Assembly (NCBI GenBank): GCA_937942115.1
Contig: CALDFY010000273.1
Span: 1 to 5,557 of the forward strand
Direction: 5' to 3'
From: an uncultured Anaerolineae bacterium
GTDB taxonomy: Bacteria > Chloroflexota > Anaerolineae > B4-G1 > DUEL01
DNA: 5,557 nucleotides
Below the pieces are notes generated by a model that was not told where the DNA came from, did not search any database, and was given only the letters and a program-made list of their open reading frames with translations. Below are positions 5,427 to 5,557 of this stretch, one piece after another (the first letter of the stretch is position 1; each line of letters starts with the position of its first letter). The translations under genes were made by a program, and so were the position numbers.

Positions 5427-5515
5427 CTGGCAAACTTTTGTCGGAAAAAAACCGGCCTTGCCAGAGTTCTGAGAAGCGTCAACGAAGGTTGATGCCTGGC
5501 GCGGGAGCGCCCAGG
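5427..5515. other. Three consecutive hairpins, possible structured RNA element
   Basis: Hairpin 1: CTGGCAA (5427-5433) with TTGCCAG (5458-5464), enclosing GTCGG/CCGGC (5440-5444/5452-5456) around seven A. Hairpin 2: CGTCAAC/GTTGATG (5477-5483/5488-5494) with loop GAAG. Hairpin 3: CCTGGCGC (5495-5502) with GCG-C-CCAGG (5507-5515), one bulged C and a GGGA (GNRA-type) loop. Hairpins 2 and 3 abut. No promoter is seen, so whether it is transcribed, and on which strand, is unknown. Confidence 0.4.
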
Positions 5516-5544
5516 GGAGGCCGATTTCCAATCAGCGCCCAGGG
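5506..5544 (+). repeat. 11-base direct repeat near the window end
   Basis: AGCGCCCAGGG occurs at 5506-5516 and again at 5534-5544, a spacing of 28 bases. The first copy forms the 3' arm of the preceding hairpin. The second is followed by a G-rich stretch running off the window. Confidence 0.5.
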
Positions 5545-5557
5545 CGGCGGGAGGGGG

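Larger units (their letters stand above)
5299..5557. other. Gene-free 3' region
   Basis: No frame on either strand here has a credible start, ribosome binding site or family-like product. The open minus-strand frame at 5313-5531 owes its LCLCVSVG segment to the CACARAGR repeat. The stretch holds the hairpins and repeats described separately. Confidence 0.6.

Noticed and set aside
4381..5433. 350-codon open frame on the minus strand
   Set aside because: It runs across two plus-strand genes and an intergenic region. The product is rich in Arg, Gly, His and Pro with no domain-like pattern, typical of GC-rich shadow frames.
4827..5492. 221-codon plus-strand frame overlapping the amber-interrupted gene
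   Set aside because: It starts inside the membrane-protein gene in another frame, has no ribosome binding site of its own and gives an Arg/Gly/Pro-rich product, whereas the interrupted frame gives coherent membrane helices behind a perfect Shine-Dalgarno.
5367..5529. GGCCGATTCC at 5367-5376 and GGCCGATTTCC at 5519-5529 as an element-bounding direct repeat
   Set aside because: The copies are short and differ by an inserted base; the match is not strong enough to define ends of an element.
1..5557. CRISPR array, tRNA, rRNA or transposase
   Set aside because: No regularly spaced long repeats, tRNA-like cloverleaf, rRNA signature or transposase motif was seen on either strand.

Overview
The window is GC-rich and gene-dense, with bacterial housekeeping genes. 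The style of the genes suggests a Chloroflexota (Anaerolineae-like) bacterium: a RodZ-like HTH/membrane protein with a Pro/Thr-rich linker, a DUF433 protein, and TGTGGTATAAT-type extended -10 promoters. This placement is an inference from gene flavour; the window holds no phylogenetic marker that would prove it.

Layout. Positions 1-105 are intergenic, with a G-run-rich tract and a short duplicated sequence that runs into the 3' end of the first gene. From 1488 down to 106 (minus strand) lies an RsmF-type rRNA m5C methyltransferase. A 170-base divergent promoter region (1489-1658) follows, carrying two outward-facing, near-identical extended -10 elements. On the plus strand comes a compact operon: a TraR/DksA-type zinc-finger protein (1659-2003), lspA (2040-2576) and an RluD-family pseudouridine synthase (2573-3523). 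This order matches the ylyA-lspA-ylyB block of Bacillus subtilis. A DUF433 gene (3520-3819) is coupled to rluD by an ATGA overlap. It runs directly into an out-of-frame remnant (3726-3881) that resembles the C-terminus of a DUF5615 PIN-like toxin, so the pair looks like a toxin-antitoxin module whose toxin body has been deleted.

A second transcription unit starts near 3900. It holds a RodZ-like protein (3913-4794) and, 24 bases on, a small four-helix membrane protein (4819-5298) with a perfect Shine-Dalgarno sequence but an in-frame TAG at codon 30. The last 259 bases contain no credible gene. They hold a weak hairpin, three tandem CACARAGR octamers of a kind familiar from dispersed intergenic repeats, three consecutive hairpins (5427-5515) and an 11-base direct repeat.

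How the genes relate: the operon serves translation (rRNA pseudouridylation), lipoprotein maturation (LspA) and transcriptional or stress control (DksA-like); the divergent gene also modifies rRNA. The RodZ-like gene points to cell-envelope or shape functions. The points most worth checking are the decayed DUF433/DUF5615 pair, the amber-interrupted membrane protein gene, and the structured 3' intergenic region.
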